From Phycisphaeraceae bacterium (lineage in GTDB: Bacteria; Planctomycetota; Phycisphaerae; Phycisphaerales; Phycisphaeraceae), in contig JAJDCV010000406.1 in the NCBI GenBank assembly GCA_029260675.1, forward strand, positions 1 through 19,850: a stretch of 19,850 nucleotides of DNA, written 5' to 3'. Of the stretch, positions 1-5,872 are shown piece after piece (the stretch's first letter is position 1; the number at the start of each line of letters is the position of its first letter). The translations under genes and the position numbers were made by a program. The notes beneath the pieces are model-generated. The model saw only the letters and a list, made by a program, of their open reading frames with translations. It was not told the origin of the DNA and made no database searches.

Positions 1-141
1 ACCACCAGCTCAACACGGGCAGTTAAATTAGCGGCAGGGCGCGTTTTAAGCATTAAATCAGACAGGACACAAGGCAGTATCATAGGCGGGGCGCAAGATA
101 CGCTTGAATTTATGGATATGGAACAAATGATAAATGTCATG
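1..141. repeat. Terminal overlap, left copy (marks a circular molecule)
   Basis: These 141 bases are identical to 19710-19850. The identity lies inside one continuous coupling-protein reading frame, so it is the assembly overlap of a circular sequence and not a biological duplication. The unique circle length is therefore 19,709 bp. Confidence 0.95.
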
Positions 142-828
142 TGCCGTCATGATTTTAGCCTTGCCGATCTCAAAAATGATAAAGTCACGATTTATCTAAT
201 TTTGCCCGTTGAGCATTTGGAAACCTGTGCTGGCTGGCTGCGGCTCATGGTAGAGCGTACTTTATCGGTTATGAGTGAAATTACTTTTGTGCCTGAAAAG
301 CCCGTTTTATTTTTGCTTGATGAAGCGGCCAGACTTGGCCGCATTGAAAAACTAGCGAGCGCTCCGGCGGCTTTAAGTGGCTTCGGGGTGCGCGTCTGGC
401 CGATTTTTCAGGGCATGGGACAAATTGAAACCCTTTACAAAGGTAACGAATGGCGTGATTTTATCGCTAACTCTACCTTGCAAGTTTTTGGCGTTAATGA
501 CCCCAAAACGGCTAAATATTTTTCTGAGCATTTAGGCACGTATGGCATGGTGGTAGAGACATATAACAAAGGGTCTAGCCATAATGATAGCGGCATGAAA
601 GGTGCGTCTGCCGGGTCGTCCTCCGGCTCTAATTTGGCCATACATAAGCGGCATCTTAAGACGCATGACGAAATTATCCGTATGGAAGAACACGCACAGA
701 TTATTGTCATGGCGAATAAACGCCCTGCCCTAATTGCTAAAGGCTATTATTTTGAAGCGCCCGAATTTAAAGATAAAAACGGCAACAATCTGTATGACGA
801 TAATCCTTATTATAATGAGGATAATTAG
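1..828 (+). CDS. Type IV coupling protein (VirD4/TraG family), C-terminal part continued across the circle junction
   Basis: This is the second part of the coupling-protein gene that starts at 18279. Base 1 equals base 19710, and codons continue in phase (ACC ACC AGC...), so the ATG at 112 is only an internal methionine (residue 515). The whole protein is about 752 residues. This part holds the Walker B segment LFLLDEAARLG (Asp584-Glu585), typical of VirD4/TraG ATPases, and ends in an acidic, Asn/Tyr-rich tail. Family knowledge: these inner-membrane hexameric ATPases recruit the relaxase-DNA complex to the type IV secretion channel. The stop at 826-828 overlaps by 3 bp the stop of the convergent small gene at 825. 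It does not itself carry the IIKP tail found on four other proteins here. Family assignment is confident; the secretion system it feeds is not encoded in the window. Confidence 0.93.
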   Translation, partial: TTSSTRAVKLAAGRVLSIKSDRTQGSIIGGAQDTLEFMDMEQMINVMCRHDFSLADLKNDKVTIYLILPVEHLETCAGWLRLMVERTLSVMSEITFVPEKPVLFLLDEAARLGRIEKLASAPAALSGFGVRVWPIFQGMGQIETLYKGNEWRDFIANSTLQVFGVNDPKTAKYFSEHLGTYGMVVETYNKGSSHNDSGMKGASAGSSSGSNLAIHKRHLKTHDEIIRMEEHAQIIVMANKRPALIAKGYYFEAPEFKDKNGNNLYDDNPYYNEDN

Positions 829-1004
829 CGTTCTCTTTCCTCGTCCAGCTCCGGCGCTTTGTCCGGGTCTTTTAAAGCCGGGTTTCGGCACGGCTTGATG
901 ATTTGCATAGGGGGCTTTTGTTCAGGTTCGGCGGGTATTTCAGGCGGCGGCGGTTCTTCTTTTTTTGACGGCAAAAGCCATTTGATAAAAGTAATAAAAA
1001 ACAT
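825..1004 (-). CDS. Small proline-rich protein with hydrophobic N-terminus and shortened IIKP tail (59 aa)
   Basis: Not a recognised family. The reading frame is open further upstream (to 1172), but the best protein starts at the ATG at 1002-1004: MFFITFIKWLLPSKK, a short hydrophobic stretch with basic end that could be a membrane anchor, then a Pro/Glu-rich linker (EEPPPPEIPAEPEQ), then PPMQIIKPCRNPALKD and an acidic end. PPMQIIKP is the same sequence that precedes the MSERSAEER tail of the relaxase, with matching DNA, but here the MSERSAEER part is replaced. No Shine-Dalgarno sequence is visible; a perfect 7-bp hairpin lies 9 bases upstream of the start. It is convergent with the coupling-protein gene and overlaps its stop. 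The start is uncertain, but the shared tail argues that the frame is real. Confidence 0.5.
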   Translation of the reverse strand: MFFITFIKWLLPSKKEEPPPPEIPAEPEQKPPMQIIKPCRNPALKDPDKAPELDEERER

Positions 1005-1012
1005 AGTTTTTT

Positions 1013-1031
1013 GCGGGGCTGACTGCCCCGC
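1013..1031. repeat. Perfect GC-rich hairpin upstream of the 59-aa gene
   Basis: GCGGGGC, loop TGACT, GCCCCGC. On the minus strand it sits just before the run AAAAAACTATG that starts the 59-aa gene, so it would fold in that leader. It is not followed by a T-run on either strand and so is not a standard terminator. Confidence 0.55.
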
Positions 1032-1201
1032 TCCCCGTGGATATTTACAGCAAAATGATGAAGGCAAAGAAAGGGCGGAATCTGCGCTTGTTTGCGTAAA
1101 TCCCGCCCCATTTATCACTTTGCGCGGCCATCGGGTTCCCACCCTGTACCGCATAGAATAATATGCGCCCAAAACTTTAAAATTTGGTTGGGATTTTCCC
1201 T

Positions 1202-1696
1202 CTAAAACGTAAAAAGCGGCGGGTTGTCAGTGCTGCTGTCCGGGGCTGGAAGGTGAATTTCACACTCCGGCAGAGATTCGGCGGCGGCCAATGCGTCAAA
1301 AATAGCGTCATAACGCCCCTGCTCTGCCCCGGCTTCGTCCATGATGATAAAAGGTGTTTCCCATTCTTCAACGCTTTGCGCGTTATGGGTGAGGTATTCC
1401 CACGCGATAGAAAGAAATTCAGGCCGCCCGGTCGCGCCGCTTGAATAATAGCTTGTTTCTCCGGCACGGGTGGCCGCTATGGCGGTTAAATGGCGGTCAA
1501 AACTGGTTTGTACTTCCGGGGGAAAATCGCCCGCGAAAAATTCCCTGGCATTTTGTGAGCTGATAATTTGCCAGCTCCAAGTATCATTTGGAAAATTGCC
1601 TTTTGCGACTTCCTGCATAATAAAATCATTGCGTGATTTAGACACATAATTGAAAATTGAATTTTCAGAATATATAATTCTTACCGCATAAGTCAT
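1202..1696 (-). CDS. Hypothetical protein (164 aa)
   Basis: Not recognised. The protein is soluble-looking, with no signal peptide or membrane segment, aromatic residues spread along the length (NDTWSWQII, SIAWEYLTH, VEEWETPFIIMDE) and an acidic, Pro/Ser-rich end (PAPDSSTDNPPLFTF). The start at 1694-1696 has no Shine-Dalgarno sequence; a TATAAT hexamer (minus strand, 1703-1708) lies only 7 bases upstream, so if this is the -10 box the message would be nearly leaderless, but no convincing -35 is visible. It is transcribed away from the replication origin and lies upstream of the 59-aa gene on the same strand, with a 197-bp gap. It is preferred over the overlapping plus-strand frame because it is longer and has ordinary protein composition. 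Confidence 0.55.
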   Translation of the reverse strand: MTYAVRIIYSENSIFNYVSKSRNDFIMQEVAKGNFPNDTWSWQIISSQNAREFFAGDFPPEVQTSFDRHLTAIAATRAGETSYYSSGATGRPEFLSIAWEYLTHNAQSVEEWETPFIIMDEAGAEQGRYDAIFDALAAAESLPECEIHLPAPDSSTDNPPLFTF

Positions 1697-1995
1697 TTTA
1701 AAATTATAGTCGGATTTTGCTTTTTAGCTATCCCAATATTTTACTTTGCTTATAACGCCCACATTTGCCCTGTGAGTGCCTTCTAATGATTTTAGCTTGT
1801 CAGGCACAGAAAAATTTTGAAAACGTCTCTAACCCCACTCCCTGCCCCTCCTTGATGCACAAAACTAACCACAATCACCCCTTGCCAAGCAATCTTACGA
1901 TAGTTACCACAGGCACGGAATTAGCTTATTTTGTGGTGTAGCTTGCCACAGGCACCAAAAAAATAGACTTGTGAGCGTAGCGAACGCCTTTTAGG

Positions 1996-2100
1996 CCATG
2001 CAAAGCATGGGGCAAGGTGCGAAGCGCCGCAGGGTAGGCGCTTAAATAATAGCTTATCTGCCGTTAGGCAGATTCCTTTTAGGCTTTTCTTTTAAAAGCC
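1996..2100. repeat. Cluster of three perfect short hairpins in the origin region
   Basis: CCATGC-aaa-GCATGG (1996-2010), ATCTGCC-gtta-GGCAGAT (2056-2073) and GGCTTTT-cttTT-AAAAGCC (2082-2100). They may be primosome or single-strand initiation structures, or terminators of transcription into the origin; the sequence alone does not decide. Confidence 0.55.
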
Positions 2101-2125
2101 GTGCGTGGTTTCGGGAATTTGTAAG

Positions 2126-2134
2126 TTATCCACA
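2126..2134 (+). promoter_or_regulatory. DnaA box
   Basis: TTATCCACA, the perfect consensus DnaA-binding site, about 105 bp before the first iteron and next to the AT-rich stretch. This is the usual arrangement in iteron plasmids. Confidence 0.8.
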
Positions 2135-2147
2135 GCCCCCCTTAGTG

Positions 2148-2165
2148 TTATAACTTACGTTATAA
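2148..2165. repeat. Dyad TTATAAC-ttac-GTTATAA
   Basis: Perfect 7-bp arms with a 4-base loop, between the DnaA box and the AT-rich stretch. It may be part of the unwinding element or a protein-binding site. Confidence 0.5.
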
Positions 2166-2240
2166 GAGTGTTAGAGTAGTGTTACGGGTCTTTTTATACC
2201 TTATAACCTATTGAAATTAAAGTCTTATTAGATTTATCGC

Positions 2241-2328
2241 ATTCCTAAAATGACGAACGGAAATTCCTAAAATGACGAGTGGAAATTCCTAAAAGCACGA
2301 ACGGAAATTCCTAAAATGACGAGCGGCT
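2241..2328 (+). repeat. Four tandem 22-bp iterons (Rep-binding sites)
   Basis: Starts at 2241, 2263, 2285 and 2307, exactly 22 bp apart. The conserved part is ATTCCTAAAATGACGA followed by RYGG. The third copy has AGCACGA in place of ATGACGA. Two helical turns per repeat places bound Rep on one face of the DNA, as in other iteron origins. Confidence 0.92.
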
Positions 2329-2344
2329 TTTTTGCCCTGTGGGT

Positions 2345-2476
2345 ATTCCTAAAACGTCAAAGTGAGCCGTTTTATGTTGCAGAATCATCATATCATAAAA
2401 AACCATTCCTGAAATGACGAAGATTTTGCTTGAGTTCCTGAAATGACGAAGTATTATGATTCCTGAAATGACGAAG
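2345..2476 (+). repeat. Degenerate iteron plus three variant iterons overlapping the rep promoter region
   Basis: A degenerate copy ATTCCTAAAACGTCAAAG begins at 2345. Three copies of a second version, RTTCCTGAAATGACGAAG, begin at 2405, 2434 and 2459 with irregular spacing of 29 and 25 bp. They differ from the tandem set at one fixed base (CCTGAAA for CCTAAAA) and lie just upstream of the rep start, so they probably serve as the operator through which Rep represses its own gene. Confidence 0.8.
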
Positions 2477-2491
2477 ATAACAGGGTACCTT

Positions 2492-3523
2492 ATGGATAAT
2501 TCAGCGCAAAAATCTTTACTGCCGGAACGGCACCCTACCCGCGATTTTTTCATTACCGACATTTTCGACAATCTGCCTTTTAAAGATGATATAGCCAGCA
2601 TGTCACATCCTCTTTTTTCGCTCTCGAAAAAGAAAGACATGCGAGAGTTGGAATATAAAAGCGGCGATAATACATTGTCTATTATTCCTAGTATGCGCGG
2701 CCTCCCGACCATTTTTGATAAAGATGTTTTGCTTTATTGTGGCTCCCAGCTCATGGCCGAAATCAATAAAGGCAACATTCCACCTAAGACTTTGCGTATT
2801 TCCTCGCATGATTTGCTAGTAGCTACAAATCGTAGAACGAGCGGGGAAGGCTACACCCTACTTAAAAAAGCCCTTGATAGGCTCCGGGGCGTAACGATTA
2901 AAACCAACATCAAAACAGGCAAGCGCGAAATTACAAGCGCCTTTGGCCTGATAGAAAGCTATGAAATCATTGAAAGTAGCCGGGTAAAAGATCGTATGTT
3001 GCGGCTGGAAATTACCCTATCTGACTGGTTCTATAATTCGCTTGTAGGCAAAGAGGTTTTGACCATTAACCGCGATTATTTTCGGCTTGGGAAGCCCCTA
3101 GAGCGCCGCCTTTATGAGATTGCCCGTAAACATTGCGGGCGCTCTCCCGAATGGTCTATAGGGCTGGATAAGCTGAAAGATAAAACGGGGTCAACTTCAA
3201 GCTTGGTAAAATTCCGTTTTTTTATCAAAGAACAAACTAAACTTGACCATCTGCCAGATTATACAATCGCCTTATCTGAAAATGATATTGTAACTTTTAA
3301 ACGCCGCACGGCGGCACCTCTGCTTGACCTTGACGATATGCCCCATATCAAGCCTGAAACCATAACCAAGGGGCAAAGAATTGTTGATAATGCGGGTACG
3401 GGTTGGGATTATAGCGAGATACGCAGCCAGTTTACAGGGCAGCTTATGAACGGCTTTAAGCCAGATAGCCCGGACGGCGCATTTATCAATTTTGTAAAAA
3501 AGAAAGTGGCAACACGGCCATAA
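2492..3523 (+). CDS. Plasmid replication initiator protein, RPA family (343 aa)
   Basis: Resembles the Replication initiator protein A family (PF10134 type): HPLFSLSKKKD near the start, then SMRGLPTIFDKDVLLYCGSQL, RISSHDLLVATNRRTSGEGY, ALDRLRGVTIKTN and GKPLERRLYEIARKHCG, the winged-helix DNA-binding region of such initiators. An ATG at 2456 also opens this frame but lies inside the last iteron, so the ATG at 2492 (MDNSAQKSLL), with AGGGT about 7 bases before it, is chosen. It should bind the iterons, recruit host DnaA and helicase, and repress itself through the variant iterons. Its stop abuts the stop of the convergent 112-aa gene. Family assignment is from memory of conserved segments. Confidence 0.88.
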   Translation: MDNSAQKSLLPERHPTRDFFITDIFDNLPFKDDIASMSHPLFSLSKKKDMRELEYKSGDNTLSIIPSMRGLPTIFDKDVLLYCGSQLMAEINKGNIPPKTLRISSHDLLVATNRRTSGEGYTLLKKALDRLRGVTIKTNIKTGKREITSAFGLIESYEIIESSRVKDRMLRLEITLSDWFYNSLVGKEVLTINRDYFRLGKPLERRLYEIARKHCGRSPEWSIGLDKLKDKTGSTSSLVKFRFFIKEQTKLDHLPDYTIALSENDIVTFKRRTAAPLLDLDDMPHIKPETITKGQRIVDNAGTGWDYSEIRSQFTGQLMNGFKPDSPDGAFINFVKKKVATRP

Positions 3524-3862
3524 TTAACGGTCTTTATCCTGTTCTTGCTCCGGCTGCTTGCCTTTGGCTTTTTCTTTTTCCCATTGCGCCCGTTCTTCTG
3601 CGCTGCGCTCGGACATGGGCTTAATGATCTGATTGCCCTTATCTTCCTCCCTGCCCTGCTCTTTATCCTTATCCTGCGTCTTGGCCGGGTCAAAATCTTT
3701 GGCTATTTCTTCGCTCAATTTTTCTTTAAAATCTTCCGTGGACATGCCCGCCCGTGCGGCGTTCCAATCATCAAGCCTGTTAATAATAAATTCGGCCATT
3801 TTACGGCGGCGCTTTTCGTCTGCATCTTCTATGTGGTCGGCGTGTTTGGGGGCTTCGTTCAT
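3524..3862 (-). CDS. Small charged protein with IIKPMSERSAEER C-terminal tail (112 aa)
   Basis: Not a recognised family. Residues 1-60 are probably helical and charged (MAEFIINRLDDWNAARAG, DFKEKLSEEIAKDF). Residues 61-77 are a Lys/Asp/Glu-rich linker. From residue 79 it carries IIKPMSERSAEERAQWEKEK and a Lys/Gln/Glu tail. The same tail ends the relaxase and the 180-aa protein at 5862. It lies 51 bp downstream of the partition RHH gene on the same strand, so it may belong to the par operon. The gap holds one copy of the par-region repeat. The start ATG at 3860-3862 has AGG about 8 bases upstream. If the tail is a type IV signal, this small protein could be a transferred cargo; alternatively it is an adaptor that binds a common partner. 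Confidence 0.75.
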   Translation of the reverse strand: MNEAPKHADHIEDADEKRRRKMAEFIINRLDDWNAARAGMSTEDFKEKLSEEIAKDFDPAKTQDKDKEQGREEDKGNQIIKPMSERSAEERAQWEKEKAKGKQPEQEQDKDR

Positions 3863-3885
3863 TCCTTTACCTGTCTGTTTGTAAT

Positions 3886-3906
3886 TTTAATGAAAACATG
3901 AAATGT
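3886..3906. repeat. 21-bp repeat, copy downstream of the partition RHH gene (inverted relative to 4374-4394)
   Basis: Its reverse complement is identical over 21 bases to 4374-4394 inside parA. It contains TTTAATGAAAACATGAAATGT minus its last base, with inner arms ACATTT/AAATGT. It lies between the RHH gene and the 112-aa gene and resembles elements in front of parA, so it is a candidate partition-site or operator copy. Confidence 0.65.
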
Positions 3907-3913
3907 AAGTTTG

Positions 3914-4153
3914 TTACTTTAATGAAAAGTGCTTTTGTAAGAGTGGCAAAATTTCATCTACCATCTTAGCCCCGCGCTGCGAACACTGGCTTTTTATTTC
4001 AGTGTGCCAGCTTTGGGGAATATCCAAAGTAAGCCGCTTTGTGGCTTCGCCTTTAACTGCGCCTCGATCTTTAATCCAATCATCGGCTATTTTATCTAAT
4101 GGCTTATCTTCATTACGCGGTTTTTTTGCGAAGGCGCTTGTTTTCTTGCTCAT
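3914..4153 (-). CDS. Small ribbon-helix-helix partition partner, ParG-like (79 aa)
   Basis: The C-terminal half, KRLTLDIPQSWHTEIKSQC followed by SQRGAKMVDEILPLLQKHF, has the strand plus two helices of a ribbon-helix-helix protein. The N-terminal 35 residues are basic and probably flexible, as in ParG-type centromere-binding proteins. The start overlaps the 3' end of parA by 41 bp and has a good GGAG seven bases upstream. Family knowledge: in type Ib partition, such a protein binds repeated sites near the operon, represses the promoter and stimulates the ParA ATPase. The repeats at 3886-3906 and 4801-4861 are its likely targets. It could in principle be another RHH regulator, but the overlap with parA supports partition. 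Confidence 0.75.
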   Translation of the reverse strand: MSKKTSAFAKKPRNEDKPLDKIADDWIKDRGAVKGEATKRLTLDIPQSWHTEIKSQCSQRGAKMVDEILPLLQKHFSLK

Positions 4154-4784
4154 GGCTTAACTCCATAATTTCGGCGGTTAATGTTCTGATTTCTTTGGCG
4201 GCTTTGTTGCTTGTATCGGCACGGCATACGCTGCCTCCCTGCCCTGCCACTTCGGCAAAAACAACCCGTTGGCAAACTGAGGCTTTCAAGACGGGAATAT
4301 CATAATTCGCAAAAGCTTCTAATACGTCTTTGCTGATAGTCGTATTTGTAATTTTACGATTTATTACAAAAGCACATTTCATGTTTTCATTAAATGTAAG
4401 ACACTCTTTAGCCAGCTTTACAATTTCCTCTGTCGCCCATACGTCATAAGGGCTAGGCTGTACCGGGATTATAACCAGATCAGAAGCCATAAGCGTTGAT
4501 CGCGCCACATCATAAGAGCGGGGCGGGCCATCTATAAAAATATAATCATAATCTTTATTAAATTTTTTGACCTCTTTATGAAGGGTAGGCTTTGGAATGC
4601 CGACCACTGGAAAACCATCTTCATAATCGCGCACACTTGCCCAATCTAAAGAACTGCCTTGCGGGTCTGAATCTATCAGCAAAACACGCTTGCCCTGTAA
4701 ATGGAGATAATCAGCGCAATTAACGGCGAGGGTGGTTTTACCCGTGCCGCCTTTCTGGTTCACAAAAGAAATGATGATAGACAT
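4113..4784 (-). CDS. parA: ParA-family partition ATPase (223 aa)
   Basis: Begins MSIIISFVNQKGGTGKTT, the deviant Walker A motif (residues 10-18, signature lysine 11) of ParA/MinD ATPases, followed by VLLIDSDPQGSSLDW (A' motif) and YDYIFIDGPPRS (Walker B region). At 223 residues without an N-terminal DNA-binding domain it is a small type Ib ParA. It has GAGG five bases before the ATG and a strong promoter at 4833-4861. It moves plasmid copies apart over the nucleoid with the RHH partner encoded by the overlapping downstream gene. Confidence 0.92.
   Translation of the reverse strand: MSIIISFVNQKGGTGKTTLAVNCADYLHLQGKRVLLIDSDPQGSSLDWASVRDYEDGFPVVGIPKPTLHKEVKKFNKDYDYIFIDGPPRSYDVARSTLMASDLVIIPVQPSPYDVWATEEIVKLAKECLTFNENMKCAFVINRKITNTTISKDVLEAFANYDIPVLKASVCQRVVFAEVAGQGGSVCRADTSNKAAKEIRTLTAEIMELSHEQENKRLRKKTA
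4374..4394. repeat. 21-bp repeat, copy inside parA
   Basis: Reverse complement of 3886-3906 over all 21 bases, though this copy lies within parA coding sequence (encoding around NENMKCAF). With the adjoining TGTAAG it also matches CTTACATTTAATG upstream of parA. A perfect 21-base match 490 bp away is not expected by chance and suggests a functional binding site or a copying event. Confidence 0.65.
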
Positions 4785-4800
4785 TAGAACCTCACATTTG

Positions 4801-4861
4801 TAATTTTCATTAAAAACACTTTTACGATTTCCATTAAATGTAAGTTTGTAAGTTTTGTCAA
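4801..4861 (-). promoter_or_regulatory. parA promoter with overlapping direct repeats
   Basis: On the minus strand, TTGACA (4856-4861), a 17-base spacer and TTTAAT (4833-4838) form a near-consensus sigma-70 promoter. The spacer consists of two direct repeats AAACTTAC AAACTTAC, and TTTAATG and TTTTTAATGAAAATTAC follow. The same words occur in the repeat at 3886-3906. A protein bound here, most likely the RHH partner, would cover the promoter, giving autoregulation; the repeats could also be the centromere. Confidence 0.75.
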
Positions 4862-4875
4862 GTGCAAGGTTAAAT

Positions 4876-5466
4876 CTATCCCCACATGCGGGCGGCCAGC
4901 TCTTTTTCCTCTGCGCCGACTATCTGCAAATAATGCGCGGTCGTCTTAATATCGCTATGACCTAGCCATTTTTGCAGGGTAGGCAAGGGAACGCCTTTTA
5001 AGACGGCGGCCACACCAAAGCCATGACGCAAGCCCTTAGCGGTCGCCTGTACGCCTTCTAGGTTGATTGCCTCCATGATCTGCTTACACCAGCTCCACCC
5101 GGTTTGACGGGTGACAGGCCATAAAGACACTTCGCCTTTTTGCTGTTTGAGCTGATGCACTAAGCTTAATTCATCAAGAAAAGAGAGGGGAACTGGCACA
5201 GCCCGCCAGTGCTGCTTTTGCTCTCCGCGCGTCTTGCGTTTTTTCAGAGTGCGAAACACTAGATTGCCATTTGCGGAATCTACGCGGGCGCTTGTGAGTT
5301 CTAAAGCCTCTGACACCCGGCACCCGGTATAATACAGCGTCCGGGCAAAGGTGCGGGCTTTATCATGCTGGCTATGGGTGATAGCGGCGGCGGCGAAAGC
5401 TTCGCGCTCGTCCGGTGTTAAATAGAGCCTGTGGCCGTTTTGGTCGTATAATTGCATTTCAGACAT
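4876..5466 (-). CDS. Minimal tyrosine recombinase (196 aa, catalytic domain only)
   Basis: Site-specific recombinase of the integrase/XerC-D type. The catalytic set is visible: Arg50 in YTGCRVSEAL, Lys75 or Lys76 in the beta-hairpin FRTLKKRKTRG, K144-G-L-R147-H148, His170 in KWLGHSDIKTT, and Tyr179 in AHYLQ. The position usually taken by the first His of HxxR is Lys144. The protein lacks the N-terminal core-binding (SAM-like) domain of full-length integrases, being about 100 residues shorter. It probably resolves plasmid multimers, or acts on the two dyads just upstream (5489-5514 and 5585-5612). The start ATG at 5464 has only a weak ribosome site; Met4 is an alternative. Confidence 0.87.
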   Translation of the reverse strand: MSEMQLYDQNGHRLYLTPDEREAFAAAAITHSQHDKARTFARTLYYTGCRVSEALELTSARVDSANGNLVFRTLKKRKTRGEQKQHWRAVPVPLSFLDELSLVHQLKQQKGEVSLWPVTRQTGWSWCKQIMEAINLEGVQATAKGLRHGFGVAAVLKGVPLPTLQKWLGHSDIKTTAHYLQIVGAEEKELAARMWG

Positions 5467-5488
5467 AGGGTAGGGAACCTTGATTGAT

Positions 5489-5514
5489 TTTACACTTCTC
5501 TTGTATAGTGTAAA
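5489..5514. repeat. Dyad site 1, TTTACACT-N10-AGTGTAAA (candidate recombination core or operator)
   Basis: Perfect 8-bp inverted arms around a 10-bp spacer, 23 bp upstream of the recombinase start. On the minus strand a possible promoter overlaps it: TTGCCC, 17 bases, TATACA. The arm-spacer-arm layout is like a tyrosine-recombinase crossover site, but an operator is equally possible. Confidence 0.6.
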
Positions 5515-5584
5515 GAAGGGCAGGGGGCAAGGGGTTTGAAAGGCAAAAAAACGCGTGCCGGCGAGCTGCCAGGATTGGCTTTTA

Positions 5585-5612
5585 GTTTACACTATTGGTA
5601 ATAGTGTTAAAC
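5585..5612. repeat. Dyad site 2, GTTTACACTATT / AATAGTGTTAAAC
   Basis: Imperfect inverted repeat (one extra base) sharing the arm TTTACACT with site 1, and lying between the stop of the 84-aa gene and the recombinase start. The two sites are 96 bp apart in the only gene-free 151 bp around the recombinase. Confidence 0.55.
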
Positions 5613-5617
5613 GGGGC

Positions 5618-5872
5618 TTATATTTTATCTTCCGGGGCTTTAATTTCCTCGATCAGCTCTTGCTTGCCAATGAGAAAACAAAGGGCAGGGATGGCGGCCA
5701 GCTCGCCGGGGGCTTCTTCCTTCCTGATAATACGCAACACGCCGGGGGCTTGCAGTTCTTCGGCGCGGCGCAATGTTTCAGGGCTGAACACGGCCAACAT
5801 TTCAATGCCGGGGGCTGTCATATCCAGCCCATAATCTTTTTCTATGCTGTCGAGAAGGGCTTTATTTGTCAT
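5618..5872 (-). CDS. Hypothetical protein (84 aa), third gene of the toxin-antitoxin-like operon
   Basis: Not recognised. The sequence is acidic and soluble-looking, with a segment FSPETLRRAEELQAPGVLRIIRKEE that is likely helical and a hydrophobic AAIPALCFLIG stretch. Its ATG lies inside the last codons of the 180-aa tail-bearing gene (11-bp overlap, ATG within GATCATGACAAATAA), so it is translationally coupled and very probably co-transcribed with the pair upstream. It may be an accessory or immunity factor, but nothing in the sequence shows that. Confidence 0.65.
   Translation of the reverse strand: MTNKALLDSIEKDYGLDMTAPGIEMLAVFSPETLRRAEELQAPGVLRIIRKEEAPGELAAIPALCFLIGKQELIEEIKAPEDKI

Larger units (their letters stand above)
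1697..2491. other. Replication origin region (oriV), no gene
   Basis: This 795-bp gap holds the signals expected of an iteron-controlled origin. In order they are: a direct repeat CCACAGGCAC (1907-1916 and 1946-1955), three short hairpins (1996-2100), a DnaA box (2126-2134), a TTATAAC/GTTATAA dyad (2148-2165), three GTGTTA hexamers (from about 2145 to 2185), an AT-rich stretch (about 2185-2240) suitable for unwinding, four tandem 22-bp iterons, one degenerate iteron and three variant iterons immediately before rep. No open frame in it looks like a gene. Confidence 0.85.

Noticed and set aside
1..141. Terminal identity as direct repeats of a transposon or phage
   Set aside because: The repeat falls inside one uninterrupted reading frame and there is no transposase or phage gene; a circular assembly overlap is sufficient.
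1013..1031. GC-rich hairpin as a terminator for the coupling-protein gene
   Set aside because: It is followed by TCCCCG on the plus strand and by A residues on the minus strand, not by a T-run.
1005..1172. Longer version of the 59-aa tail protein (115 aa)
   Set aside because: The extra N-terminal part contains the GC-rich hairpin, has no ribosome site and looks like translated non-coding DNA.
2241..2476. Regularly spaced repeats resembling a CRISPR array
   Set aside because: The repeats are contiguous 22-bp units without unique spacers and sit before a rep gene; they are iterons.
2456..2491. Earlier ATG of the rep frame (12 extra residues)
   Set aside because: It lies inside the last iteron and would place the ribosome on the operator; the ATG at 2492 gives the usual family start.
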